Shown: positions 9,334-17,565, numbered from the stretch's first letter. The stretch is 64,000 nt of DNA from Burkholderiales bacterium (GCA_024235755.1 JACKLV010000006.1:1-64000); one strand, 5' to 3'. Made by a program: numbers and translations. The notes: generated by a model not told the origin, from the letters alone.

Positions 9334-10009
9334 TTGCATTTCTATCTGTGAGCTTATAGCCGAAACCGCGCACCGTATGCAACAATGGCCGGTCAAATGG
9401 TTTATCAACAACCTGACGCAAATGGCATAAATGGGTACGCAGTGCATCGCTATCGGGCGGACTTTCTTGCCAGATTGCAAACTCGAGTTCTTCACGCTTT
9501 ACGACGCGATGCGGATTCCTCATGAAATACAACATGATACGAAATAATTTAGGATTTAGATTGATATGCTTCCCCCCACGTACAACTTCATGTGTATTCG
9601 TGTCCAGCATCAAATCACCCACCAGCAATCGCGTATCCGGTATGCCATTAAAACGTTCGGACAACACTTTGACGCGCGCGGCCAATTCCTTCAAGCAAAA
9701 TGGCTTTGTCATATAGTCATCCGCACCTGAATCAAAGCCTTCCAGCTTATTTTCGTGCAAATCTCTAGCTGTTAAAATTAGAATGGGTACTCTTTTCTTT
9801 GCATCCTGACGGATTCGACGGCAAAGATCGATTCCATCAATACCCGGCAAATTCAGGTCAAGAATAATGATGTCATAATCTATCGTAACAGCCAGATGCA
9901 AACCCGTTTTACCATCGCCTGTTACATCTATCATGTATCCCAAAGCACCTAAATAATCGTGAATGCTGGCAGCAATATCCTGAGCATCCTCTATGACAAG
10001 TACTTTCAT
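9323..10009 (-). CDS. Response regulator, OmpR/PhoB family
   Basis: 228-aa DNA-binding regulator, partner of the overlapping kinase. The receiver domain starts MKVLVIEDAQDIAASIHDYL, with the phospho-acceptor Asp in IIILDLNLPGIDG (about residue 51), Thr in LILTARD and Lys in MTKPF. The C-terminal winged helix (about 128-222) contains KREELEFAIW and RQVVDKPF...TVRGFGYKL, typical of OmpR/PhoB. Kinase and regulator overlap by about 11 nt, which indicates translational coupling. An inverted repeat (10066-10099) upstream of the gene may be an autoregulatory site. Confidence 0.93.
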   Translation of the reverse strand: MKVLVIEDAQDIAASIHDYLGALGYMIDVTGDGKTGLHLAVTIDYDIIILDLNLPGIDGIDLCRRIRQDAKKRVPILILTARDLHENKLEGFDSGADDYMTKPFCLKELAARVKVLSERFNGIPDTRLLVGDLMLDTNTHEVVRGGKHINLNPKLFRIMLYFMRNPHRVVKREELEFAIWQESPPDSDALRTHLCHLRQVVDKPFDRPLLHTVRGFGYKLTDRNANED

Positions 10010-10428
10010 GATTATTTTCCTATGTTATGCCTTCACTCGAAGTTTACCCATTAATAGATCAAATAATCGTTAATTTTTTGTCAAAAAAATGTTAACGATA
10101 CTTTCTTTGTACATTCGAGGGTTACGAATAAAAGCTACATTAGGGTGTTAGCTATCAGTGAATAATTATTTCTGTTGTCCCTGAAATGGCGCCAAGCAGC
10201 GTTATTCGTCGCTCATGTGGAATAACAATCCTGAACACATGCGCTTAAAACCTTCCAGCATGTTATCTAAGCATGGTTGATACCAGCCGGTATCAAAAAT
10301 TGTCACTTTGAAAAAACGATACAGCTTGCTGCGCCGCCTTCGACCAGCTCGTGATTCAGTGTTTTATCAGTAGGCTTAACAATCGCCTTTACCCGAATCT
10401 GTTTAACAGGCTCTAAATATTCTGCAAA
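10010..10428. other. Non-coding stretch upstream of the two-component system
   Basis: About 420 bases without a supportable gene. The part near 10020-10130 is AT-rich and is likely the promoter region of the regulator. The rest (10150-10428) shows no recognised motif. In the frame of the lipoprotein upstream the sequence stays open for about 40 codons past its stop, which I regard as chance. Confidence 0.45.
10066..10099. promoter_or_regulatory. Inverted repeat ATCGTTAA-N18-TTAACGAT upstream of the response regulator
   Basis: Perfect 8-bp arms at 10066-10073 and 10092-10099, separated by 18 nt of T- and A-rich DNA, start 57 nt upstream of the regulator's ATG. The GTTAA core is also part of the TGTTAAA repeat upstream of the porin, which fits a shared regulator. 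The function is inferred. Confidence 0.35.
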
Positions 10429-10860
10429 TTATTGCCAGCCTGTTACGTCATAACCTTTTTCCAGTAAACAGCGGCTCACGAAATTGGCATATGCCTGGCT
10501 GGGTTGCGCCGGTCTGGCTGCACTGAAGATGCCTCTCAGCAAACCCCACACTGCACCACTGGCCGCTCCGACCAAGGATCCTGTTCCTGCAGAACCTGTA
10601 ATGGCGCCTCCCACTGCTCCGCTTGCGGCACCGACACCGGCACCCATCGCTGTGTTAGCAGCTACATTACCGGCTGTACCCCCACTTTCGCGCGCCCCTG
10701 CCGACTCTGCCATTTGTTTGCAATACGCGATATCCTGTTCGGCAACTTCGCGACCTACGGACTGATAATGGCTGTTTGGGTATAAAACCGGGCCTGTACT
10801 GGCGCATGCTGACAGCCATAACAGCACTATCCCCGTCGTTATCATCTTGATTGCATTCAT
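10429..10860 (-). CDS. Glycine-zipper lipoprotein
   Basis: About 143-aa small outer-membrane-type lipoprotein. The ATG at 10858-10860 follows an AAGGAGAG ribosome site and starts a lipoprotein signal, with WLSAC as the lipobox (Cys near residue 20). The longer open frame to 11043 has no signal and is not used. The centre is very rich in Gly and Ala (TAMGAGVGAASGAVGGAITG and following), a glycine-zipper pattern that packs membrane helices. Two Cys (in IAYCKQM and SRCLLEKGY) could form a disulfide. The role is unknown; such proteins are often envelope-stress or slime-layer components. Confidence 0.8.
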   Translation of the reverse strand: MNAIKMITTGIVLLWLSACASTGPVLYPNSHYQSVGREVAEQDIAYCKQMAESAGARESGGTAGNVAANTAMGAGVGAASGAVGGAITGSAGTGSLVGAASGAVWGLLRGIFSAARPAQPSQAYANFVSRCLLEKGYDVTGWQ

Positions 10861-10994
10861 TGGATTACTTCTCTCCTTCGTTTCCTGGCGAGTCCAATCG
10901 GTTTGACTCTGTTCAGCCAGAAAAATTTTGTTAACCAGGCGCTTATTGAATAAATCTGAATTTTTTTGATGCAAAAAGTGGCAATGAAACGCAA

Positions 10995-11056
10995 ACGGCA
11001 GTTTCTCTACACAACGCCTGATGGAAAACTCAGCACGTCGCAAAAGAAACTGCCGT
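10995..11056. repeat. Long inverted repeat with 12-bp perfect arms
   Basis: ACGGCAGTTTCT at 10995-11006 is the exact reverse complement of AGAAACTGCCGT at 11045-11056, with a 38-nt spacer that itself has imperfect pairing (CTGA...TCAG). It lies between the porin stop and the lipoprotein start. Neither side has a T-run, so a simple terminator is not indicated. It could be a REP-like palindromic element, an mRNA-stabilising hairpin or a processed structure. Confidence 0.4.
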
Positions 11057-11089
11057 ATTACTTTTCTTAAATGGTAACTAACTTAGGTT

Positions 11090-12856
11090 TTAAAACCTGA
11101 AATTGTACTGGACATAGAAAAGATCAGGATTAATACCCGGTCTTTGATTTTCTATAAAATTGCCTGAGAATAATTTCGAGTATCCCACCAGTACATCATG
11201 ATGCCGTGCCACATGAATATTGACCAGAAAATCAATACCATCGCCGACATGGCTGCCGGATTGTCCTGTTGGATCACCAAGAAGCGCTACGCCGCCAGCG
11301 TTATATAAAAAATCCCGCTTGTTGGCCAAATAATACCGATGGTATTGAGCAAGAAAAGTCATCCAGCGTTTTGGATGCAGTGTCAACTGAGCGTTAAAGT
11401 CATGAATATTCTGCCGTCCGATCAAATCGATATAGCCCAGATAATAATGGCCAAACGGGAACAGTTGATTAAAAGTATTTACGTTGCCATCCTGTGGGTT
11501 ACCATCGCCCGAGGCGAAATCATACCGAAGCCAGAGAATCGGGTTCAAAGGCATTTGAAAATCATAGCCCAGACCGGTCGCTACAGCGAAAGCAGACACA
11601 TCCAGGTTAGCCCATTGGCCGAATTGATACATACCTTCAATTTCGTACAGAATCTGGTTGTAATCGCCCACCAAACGACCGCCCAGTGTATGTACGTTGG
11701 AATCGCCAAGCATCGTCGTTCTGCCTGGCGCGACGCTTTGCACAATATCGGTGCTTCCTAAGAAAGTACCGCCGACAGGGCGATTATCATTCAGGCTCAG
11801 AAAATACAAATCAATCAGGTGGTCTTTGTCATGCTTGTAAGTCGTCCATAAACCGAAAAAGTCACGTCTTCTGTCCCAATTATCAAACTCGCCTTTTTCA
11901 GTGATCATCGGACGCACCCAGAATGCATCGATATCCAGCTTCTCGTTACGCCAGAACGATTTGATACCCTGGAAAGTTCTGCGGGTATTGGCCCAGTCCA
12001 GTGTCGAAATTAACCGCTGCGAACCAAAAATCAGTTCCTGCCGCCCGAAACGAAAATATAACGGACTGTCATAGACATTACCCACTTTATAATCAGCGAA
12101 TAAATTCAGAATATCCGTGTGGTTTCTGTCGATACCAAGCGGCGCCAATTCCGGGTCGAAAGAACGTGCATCAATAAACTCAGCAAATAATCGGAGGTCA
12201 TCCCGATACCACAAATCGGCGTGAAAACGGGTGCGAATCAGGTGATAGTCATTATTTCTACCAGCTGCGTTCAAACGGCTGTCGGTTTCATGCATATAGC
12301 GATACCAGAAACTGCCACCGAAAGAGAGTAACCAGTCATTGCCGATATGGATACGTTTAACGGGATCAAAAATATCTTTTTCATGATCCGGATTTTCCAG
12401 ATATCTGAAATCGATATCGTATGCGGAAGTCGGCATCAGCGCAAAAGGCGGATACGGAGATACAGGCCGGGTATCGCGAACATTACCGGTTACCTGATCC
12501 CACAACGAGTAATATCCCCTCCCCGGATTCGGAAAATATTCGGGTTGCACGTCCGCAAGTAAGTCTATAACAGACGCATAACCTGGCCGTGCCGGTGGTT
12601 TGCCAAACATGCCTGGTCTTGGCATGGGCCTGACCGGCGGCACCTTGGCCCAGTCAGACTTTGACCAGCTGGGTTCGGTATCAACAACCGATCCAGCGCT
12701 CGGGCTATTGGTTGCATGCGCCTGGAGAACTATCCCCCCCATACCTGCAATAAACAAACCGAATACCAGCAACCACCTGGAAAAACCTGCCTTCAGGCTG
12801 GCTTTTGATCTGGCTGAAAAAGCCATTAAAAAAGCTAAACGGATAGGCGAATTCAT
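11090..12856 (-). CDS. Outer-membrane porin, alginate-export (AlgE-like) family
   Basis: 588-aa outer-membrane barrel, a second member of the family also found at 5902-7458. The N-terminus is a long signal region with basic stretch and hydrophobic core WLLVFGLFIAGMGGIVLQ, cleavage probably after HAHA/ATN near residue 49. The barrel start includes VKRIHIGNDWLLSFGGSFWY, and the protein ends FYVQYNFRF, with terminal Phe. An AGGAG lies about 10 nt upstream of the ATG. An FNR-type site with a correctly spaced -10 element lies upstream (12984-13025), suggesting control by oxygen or redox state. The substrate is unknown. Confidence 0.82.
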   Translation of the reverse strand: MNSPIRLAFLMAFSARSKASLKAGFSRWLLVFGLFIAGMGGIVLQAHATNSPSAGSVVDTEPSWSKSDWAKVPPVRPMPRPGMFGKPPARPGYASVIDLLADVQPEYFPNPGRGYYSLWDQVTGNVRDTRPVSPYPPFALMPTSAYDIDFRYLENPDHEKDIFDPVKRIHIGNDWLLSFGGSFWYRYMHETDSRLNAAGRNNDYHLIRTRFHADLWYRDDLRLFAEFIDARSFDPELAPLGIDRNHTDILNLFADYKVGNVYDSPLYFRFGRQELIFGSQRLISTLDWANTRRTFQGIKSFWRNEKLDIDAFWVRPMITEKGEFDNWDRRRDFFGLWTTYKHDKDHLIDLYFLSLNDNRPVGGTFLGSTDIVQSVAPGRTTMLGDSNVHTLGGRLVGDYNQILYEIEGMYQFGQWANLDVSAFAVATGLGYDFQMPLNPILWLRYDFASGDGNPQDGNVNTFNQLFPFGHYYLGYIDLIGRQNIHDFNAQLTLHPKRWMTFLAQYHRYYLANKRDFLYNAGGVALLGDPTGQSGSHVGDGIDFLVNIHVARHHDVLVGYSKLFSGNFIENQRPGINPDLFYVQYNFRF

Positions 12857-12983
12857 TTAGAAAGGACTCCTGTTGTTAAAAAATTCTATATAGATCATCA
12901 GCCTGGGCTGTGTTATTGAATTTGAATTGTTTTGATTTGGCATTACGCATATTACAGCGACAAACATTATTTCCCTTCCGCAA

Positions 12984-13025
12984 ATAATGGTATATATGCC
13001 TTTTTATTGATTTGATTGAAATCAA
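12984..13025 (-). promoter_or_regulatory. FNR/ANR-type site with class II promoter spacing, facing the porin gene
   Basis: TTGATTGAAATCAA at 13012-13025 is a perfect match to the FNR/ANR consensus TTGAT-N4-ATCAA. If its centre (13018.5) is placed at -41.5 on the minus strand, the -10 hexamer falls at 12989-12984, which reads CATTAT (4 of 6 matches to TATAAT), with an A at the predicted +1 (12977). The leader to the porin ATG would be about 120 nt. Agreement of site and -10 spacing is what a class II FNR promoter shows. Confidence 0.6.
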
Positions 13026-13197
13026 TTACAGCCCAAATTATTGTTTACGCAGTCAATTTTATCTGAAAGAATCGCCAAGCTACTTGAATTAATTGATTTT
13101 TTTTTGACACACGCAATGCAAACGATTTCACATCGACACTATGCACTGATACACGGCAACTAAATAGCTGATATTATTAAGTTAAATAAATAAACGC

Positions 13198-13221
13198 GTT
13201 TGTTGTATAAATACAACAAAC
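13198..13221. promoter_or_regulatory. 24-bp palindrome, candidate operator
   Basis: GTTTGTTGTAT-AA-ATACAACAAAC has perfect 11-bp arms with a 2-nt centre. It lies downstream of the radical SAM gene (ends 13291) and 340 nt upstream of the porin start. There is no T-run after it on either strand. TTGTAT/ATACAA half-sites resemble GntR-type operators, but this assignment is only a suggestion. Confidence 0.4.
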
Positions 13222-13290
13222 TGGGCGCTTAAAATTGGTTTTGAATGAAGAAGGCTAATAACAGCCGGAAAATTACTGCGGTTACCCCAA

Positions 13291-14151
13291 TCAATAATTC
13301 GGCTTTACTTCCAGTCCAAGCTTTTTGATTTTGTCGCAAAACCGATCGAACCAGACCCGATCTACGCGTGACAGCAGTTTTGCTTCGGGTTGATACGATG
13401 TACGTGCAATACCATAAACGAGCACACCTTTCAAAGGGACGTCTTCTTGCAGCAGGTTTTCAACAAAATCCAGATAAGCCTTGGTTTCCTGCTCGGAAAG
13501 CGGCTGACCGTTCAGATTAAACACGCATGTCTGTAGCCAGGTAGGACATATCGATGCAGACAGACGAATATGTTCACGCACTTGTTTCAGACTCATGCGC
13601 GAATTGTTGATGCGCAAGCGTCCTTCAGGTGTCGCGCTGTCGAGCTTGAACCAGACTTCACCATTCATATGCGCCATTCGCTCAAGCCCGGCCCGCACAT
13701 AGGGTCTGCTGATCAAGCTGCCGTTGGTAATCAGCACCAGCTTCAGATGTGCCGGCAACGAAAAGTCCTTTTTAACCTCGCCGATCAGTTCGATCACTTG
13801 CTCAAACTCCTTGGCACTGGTCGGTTCGCCATTGCCTGACAGGGCAATATCCTGAATAGTGCGTGCTTCCGGCGGCACCTGTTGCAGCATAAAATCACCT
13901 TGCGTCAGTTCACGCAGAAAACCACGCAGTTCCCGCTCCAGTTTTTCAAGATCGATAGGCGGCGCCGCGCCTCGCTTCAAATCGGGCACTTGGCAATAAA
14001 TGCAACGCCAGTTGCAGGCGTTGTTCGGGTTTAGATTAACTCCAACCGAAACACCTCCCGCACGGCGTGAAACGACTGGATAAACATAAGTCAGGCCGGC
14101 TATATCACGGCTATGATCTGACGTATTCAATAGGTTGGATGCTTGCTGCAA
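13291..14151 (-). CDS. Radical SAM protein of the COG0731 type, function unknown
   Basis: 286-aa iron-sulfur enzyme. NNACNWRCIYCQVPDLKRG (near residues 43-61) holds the CxxxCxxC cluster that binds the [4Fe-4S] and S-adenosylmethionine. Later motifs ALSGNGEPTSAKEF and KLVLITNGSLI are the usual second and third conserved strands of the fold. The frame begins with TTG at 14149-14151, with AGGA 8 nt upstream; no in-frame ATG upstream exists. It is divergent from queD with only 45 nt between. QueE, the next enzyme of that pathway, is a radical SAM enzyme too, but this protein lacks QueE's widened cysteine spacing, so I do not call it QueE. Confidence 0.8.
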   Translation of the reverse strand: MQQASNLLNTSDHSRDIAGLTYVYPVVSRRAGGVSVGVNLNPNNACNWRCIYCQVPDLKRGAAPPIDLEKLERELRGFLRELTQGDFMLQQVPPEARTIQDIALSGNGEPTSAKEFEQVIELIGEVKKDFSLPAHLKLVLITNGSLISRPYVRAGLERMAHMNGEVWFKLDSATPEGRLRINNSRMSLKQVREHIRLSASICPTWLQTCVFNLNGQPLSEQETKAYLDFVENLLQEDVPLKGVLVYGIARTSYQPEAKLLSRVDRVWFDRFCDKIKKLGLEVKPNY

Positions 14152-14196
14152 TGATACAATCCTGCCAAAATAATTTGTAATACTAAAATCGCTCGT

Positions 14197-14646
14197 ATGT
14201 TAATCACACGTAAGCTGGAATTTGATGCCGGTCACCGCATCTCGACGCACAACAGTCAGTGCCGTCATCTTCACGGACATCGTTATGTGCTTGAAATCAC
14301 ACTGTCTGGTACTATTATCTCCGAGAAAGGCAATGCACAACAAGGGATGGTCATGGATTTTTCCGAGGTCAAGCGAATTGCCAAGCAAGCGCTGGTCGAT
14401 AAATGGGATCATGCGTTTCTTGTATACGCCGGTGATACTCCCGTCATGCAGTTTCTGCAGTCGTTGAAAGATCATAAAACTGTCGTATTGGATGTGCAAC
14501 CAACCGCTGAGAATCTCGCAGTCATTGCCTTCGATATTTTAAGCGCAGCCTACCAGGACAGCTACGGCAATCATCTTCGGCTTGAACACGTACGTTTATA
14601 TGAAACCCCGAACTGCTGGGCGGACGCCAACCGCGGTACGAATTAA
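14197..14646 (+). CDS. queD: 6-carboxytetrahydropterin synthase, QueD
   Basis: 149-aa cytoplasmic enzyme of queuosine synthesis, converting dihydroneopterin triphosphate to 6-carboxytetrahydropterin. Zinc ligands are seen in FDAGHRIS and CRHLHGHRY; the catalytic Cys is in SQCRHLHGH; DFSEVKRIAK, KWDHAFLV, PTAENLAV and VRLYETPNCWA complete the QueD/PTPS pattern. The length is slightly above the 120-aa E. coli enzyme, mainly from an insertion in the middle. tatD follows 34 nt later in the same direction. Confidence 0.92.
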   Translation: MLITRKLEFDAGHRISTHNSQCRHLHGHRYVLEITLSGTIISEKGNAQQGMVMDFSEVKRIAKQALVDKWDHAFLVYAGDTPVMQFLQSLKDHKTVVLDVQPTAENLAVIAFDILSAAYQDSYGNHLRLEHVRLYETPNCWADANRGTN

Positions 14647-14680
14647 TTTCAATTGCTATACTCTGTATATATCCAACCCT

Positions 14681-15469
14681 ATGTTTGTTGATTCACACTG
14701 TCATCTCGATTTCCCCGACCTCGCAGGCAATCTAAACGAACTGCTGCGCAAAATGGTCGAAAACCAAGTGACACACGCATTATGCGTCAGCGTCAACCTG
14801 ACCGATTTTCCGCGTGTTCTGGCACTGGCGCAAACGCACGACAATCTTTTTGCCTCGGTAGGCGTACACCCGGATTACGAAAATCTGGACGAACCGGATG
14901 CGCAACAACTTGTACAACTCGCAAACCACCCGAAAGTCATTGCAATTGGCGAAACCGGACTCGATTATTACCGCCTGCAAGGCGATCTGGAATGGCAGCG
15001 TGAACGTTTCCGCCAGCATATCCGCGCTGCCATCGCATGCAATAAGCCGTTAATCATTCACACCCGGTCAGCCGCAGACGACACGCTGCGTATCATGCAA
15101 GAAGAAGGCGCCGACCGGGCCGGCGGCGTAATGCACTGTTTTACCGAAAGCTGGGAAGTTGCACAACAGGCCATTGAGATGAATTTCTATATTTCCTTTT
15201 CAGGCATCGTAACGTTCAAGAACGCCACCGCCCTCAAAGATGTCGCCAGGAAAACGCCGCTCGACCGGATGCTGATTGAAACCGATTCGCCCTATCTTGC
15301 ACCGGTGCCGTACCGCGGCAAAATGAACCAGCCGGCATTTGTCCGTTACGTCGCCGAGGAAATTGCCCGGCTGCGCGATACCGATCTCAATAAAATCGCA
15401 GCAGCTACGACCGGTAATTTTTTTAGACTGTTCAGAACGGCCAGGGATGATTATCATGCCGCTCATTAG
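14681..15469 (+). CDS. tatD: TatD-family metal-dependent hydrolase
   Basis: 262-aa hydrolase of the TIM-barrel amidohydrolase fold; family members are metal-dependent DNases or D-aminoacyl-tRNA deacylases. The ATG at 14681 starts MFVDSHCHLDFPDL, giving the HxH metal site. Further ligands lie in AIGETGLDYY, IIHTRSA, MHCFTES and IETDSPYLAP. The longer open frame that begins inside queD (14582) is not used. The ribosome site is weak, so coupling to queD is possible. The exact substrate of this paralogue (TatD, YcfH or YjjV type) cannot be decided; YcfH-like is most likely from the length and the PVPYRGK motif. Confidence 0.88.
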   Translation: MFVDSHCHLDFPDLAGNLNELLRKMVENQVTHALCVSVNLTDFPRVLALAQTHDNLFASVGVHPDYENLDEPDAQQLVQLANHPKVIAIGETGLDYYRLQGDLEWQRERFRQHIRAAIACNKPLIIHTRSAADDTLRIMQEEGADRAGGVMHCFTESWEVAQQAIEMNFYISFSGIVTFKNATALKDVARKTPLDRMLIETDSPYLAPVPYRGKMNQPAFVRYVAEEIARLRDTDLNKIAAATTGNFFRLFRTARDDYHAAH

Positions 15470-15511
15470 TTGCACGCTTTAGTAAATAAACCGTAGACAA
15501 ACACTATCAAC

Positions 15512-16252
15512 ATGCCATCCCTTCATGAAAAAGTCGCCATTATTACCGGCTCCTCGCGCGGGATCGGTGCTGAAATCGCGCAAACGCTGGCCAAAGCTGG
15601 CGCCAAAGTCGTAATCAATTATGTTCAAAACCACGAAGCTGCGGACGATGTCTGTATGGCTATTACGCAAGCAGGCGGAAAAAGTGTCGCAATTCAGGCG
15701 GATGTCAGCAAACCGGCCGACGTCACGCGATTGTTTGATACCACAGTCGAGCAATTCGGACGAATTGACATTCTGGTCAACAATGCCGGGATGCTGATTT
15801 TTAAACAGATCGCCGAATTCACCGACGAAGAGTTTGACCGGATGATCGACATTAACCTGAAAAGTGTATTTTACACACTGCGCGAAGCTTCCGTACGTCT
15901 TGCTGATAATGGCAGGATCGTCAATATATCCAGTACGGTAACACGTTTGATGCTGCCAAAATATGGTCCCTATGCAGCCACCAAAGGCGCGGTTGAACAG
16001 CTGACCCGCATCCTGGCGCGCGAGGTCGGTAAAAGAGGCATTACTGTGAACAGCGTATCGCCAGGCCCGGTATTTACCGAGTTGTTCAGAGCCGGTAAAA
16101 CTGAGGAAGACATCCAACGCATGGCGGCCATGTCTTCACTCGGACGGATTGGGGAAGTCGACGATATTGCCCAAATCGTATTGTTTTTGGCAAGCGACGC
16201 AGCCCGCTGGATCACCGGTCAGGATATTGGCGCAAATGGCGGCATCATTTGA
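15512..16252 (+). CDS. SDR-family oxidoreductase (3-oxoacyl-ACP reductase-like)
   Basis: 246-aa classical short-chain dehydrogenase. TGSSRGIGAEIAQ near residue 12 binds the dinucleotide; VINYVQN after the second strand suggests NADP preference; ILVNNAGM, ISSTVTRL and YAATKGAVEQL supply the NAG motif and the catalytic Ser, Tyr and Lys; the C-terminus ITGQDIGANGGI is typical. It lacks acyl-carrier or fatty-acid genes nearby, so the substrate is unknown and FabG function should not be assumed. Confidence 0.9.
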   Translation: MPSLHEKVAIITGSSRGIGAEIAQTLAKAGAKVVINYVQNHEAADDVCMAITQAGGKSVAIQADVSKPADVTRLFDTTVEQFGRIDILVNNAGMLIFKQIAEFTDEEFDRMIDINLKSVFYTLREASVRLADNGRIVNISSTVTRLMLPKYGPYAATKGAVEQLTRILAREVGKRGITVNSVSPGPVFTELFRAGKTEEDIQRMAAMSSLGRIGEVDDIAQIVLFLASDAARWITGQDIGANGGII

Positions 16253-16266
16253 CACCACCTGAACAT

Positions 16267-16304
16267 AAAAAAAACAGCCATAAACAAATCAATGCGTATG
16301 GCTG
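16267..16304 (-). terminator. Rho-independent terminator on the minus strand
   Basis: CAGCCATA (16275-16282) pairs with TATGGCTG (16297-16304). On the minus strand the hairpin is followed by eight T (16274-16267). It points leftward, although no minus-strand gene ends here; the nearest minus-strand gene ends at 17628, with the plus-strand ald between. This orphan terminator is the main evidence for the small RNA proposed at 16267-16378. Confidence 0.5.
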
Positions 16305-16378
16305 CCAGAGGAGAGAAGAAGAAGTTAAAACGTTATTGGCACCACCAAGAGTATCCAATACCGTTGTATGAAACGATA
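16267..16378 (-). ncRNA. Candidate small RNA, about 112 nt, upstream of ald
   Basis: A possible minus-strand transcript bounded by a promoter-like pair (-35 GTGACA at 16414-16409, 18-nt spacer, -10 GATTAT at 16390-16385) and the rho-independent terminator ending at 16267. The predicted body contains a C/U-rich stretch, complement of AGAGGAGAGAAGAAG near 16307-16321, which could pair with ribosome sites; the site before the lipoprotein at 10860 shares GGAGAGAAG. This is a prediction from sequence signals only. Confidence 0.3.
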
Positions 16379-16449
16379 CGCTAAATAATCTGCGGGCACT
16401 GTGTTTTTTGTCACATTGAATCGTAAAATTGAATTTACTGGAGAAAGCG

Positions 16450-17565
16450 ATGCGCATTGGCGTTCCTAAAGAAATCAAAACTCATGAAAATCGCGTGGGA
16501 CTGACACCGTCTTCAGTCCGCGAGCTGACCGTGCATGGCCATCAGGTAATGGTGCAGAAAAATGCCGGTCTCGCCATTAACCTTGACGATGGCCGCTATC
16601 AGGCGGCAGGCGCGGAAATCGTCGAAACGGCTGAAGAGATTTTTGCTCAGGCTGAGTTGATCGTCAAAGTCAAGGAACCGCAACCGGAAGAACTTAAATT
16701 GCTGCGTGCCGACCAGATTCTGTTCACCTACCTGCATCTGGCGCCCGATCCGGCACAGGCCGAAGCGCTACTGGAATCGGGCTGCATTGCCATCGCTTAC
16801 GAAACAGTCACAGACCAGTATGGGGGATTGCCGCTGCTCGCTCCCATGAGCGAAGTTGCCGGTCGCATGTCAATACAAGCCGGCGCGCATGCACTGGAAA
16901 TGGATCAAGGTGGACGCGGCATGCTCCTGGGCGGCGTTTCAGGCGTACCTTCCGCGAAAGTCGTTATCCTTGGCGGAGGTGTCGTAGGCACCAATGCAGC
17001 GCGTGTCGCCATGGGCATGGAGGCGCACGTCACTGTGATCGACAAATCGATACACCGTTTGCAACAGCTCGATCTACAGTATGGATCACGCATCAATACT
17101 GTTTTTTCTACCGTCGATGCTATTGAAGAACAAGTCTCGGAAGCCGATCTGGTGGTTGGCGCGGTTCTCGTGCCGGGCGGCTCCACGCCCAAGCTGGTCA
17201 GTCATAAACTCGTTGAGAACATGAATCGTGGCGCAGTTCTGGTGGATGTTGCTATTGACCAGGGCGGTTGTTTTGCCACCTCCAGGCCCACCACCCTTGC
17301 TAATCCGATTTACATACTCGATGACGTCGTCCATTATTGTGTCTCGAATATGCCTGGGGCTGTTGCACGCACATCGACGTTTGCATTAAACAACGTCACA
17401 CTGCCATATGTTCTGTCGATAGCTGAAAAAGGAGGCCAAGGCGCGCTGATCGACGATCCGCATTTACGCAACGGCCTGAATGTCTATCAAGGCCAGATCA
17501 CCCACCAGGCAGTCGCGCACGATCTTGGGCTGTTGTACGTCGACCCTCAGGAACTGCTGCGATAG
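16450..17565 (+). CDS. ald: Alanine dehydrogenase
   Basis: 371-aa NAD-dependent enzyme interconverting L-alanine and pyruvate plus ammonia. The ATG at 16450 has GGAG 7 nt upstream and begins MRIGVPKEIKTHENRVGLTP, the conserved family start. Other motifs are LFTYLHLAPD, YETV...LPLLAPMSEVAGRM (substrate-binding His and Lys region), the NAD site VVILGGGVVGTNAARVA, and PGAVARTSTFALNN near the end. Length is full. It is likely monocistronic; the next gene is convergent, 62 nt away. Confidence 0.95.
   Translation: MRIGVPKEIKTHENRVGLTPSSVRELTVHGHQVMVQKNAGLAINLDDGRYQAAGAEIVETAEEIFAQAELIVKVKEPQPEELKLLRADQILFTYLHLAPDPAQAEALLESGCIAIAYETVTDQYGGLPLLAPMSEVAGRMSIQAGAHALEMDQGGRGMLLGGVSGVPSAKVVILGGGVVGTNAARVAMGMEAHVTVIDKSIHRLQQLDLQYGSRINTVFSTVDAIEEQVSEADLVVGAVLVPGGSTPKLVSHKLVENMNRGAVLVDVAIDQGGCFATSRPTTLANPIYILDDVVHYCVSNMPGAVARTSTFALNNVTLPYVLSIAEKGGQGALIDDPHLRNGLNVYQGQITHQAVAHDLGLLYVDPQELLR

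Larger units (their letters stand above)
12857..13290. other. AT-rich control region upstream of the second porin
   Basis: About 430 bases with no gene. It contains the FNR-type site and promoter at 12984-13025 and a 24-bp palindrome at 13198-13221, described separately. The remainder is AT-rich without a further motif I can name. Confidence 0.5.

Noticed and set aside
10306..10428. About 40 open codons following the stop of the glycine-zipper lipoprotein in the same frame
   Set aside because: An open run of this length is common by chance, there is no start codon, and no readthrough signal is seen.
13006..13026. Outer palindrome ATTGATTT-N5-AAATCAAT as a separate operator
   Set aside because: It overlaps the better-matching FNR site at 13012-13025 and is explained by the AT-rich repetition of TTGAT.
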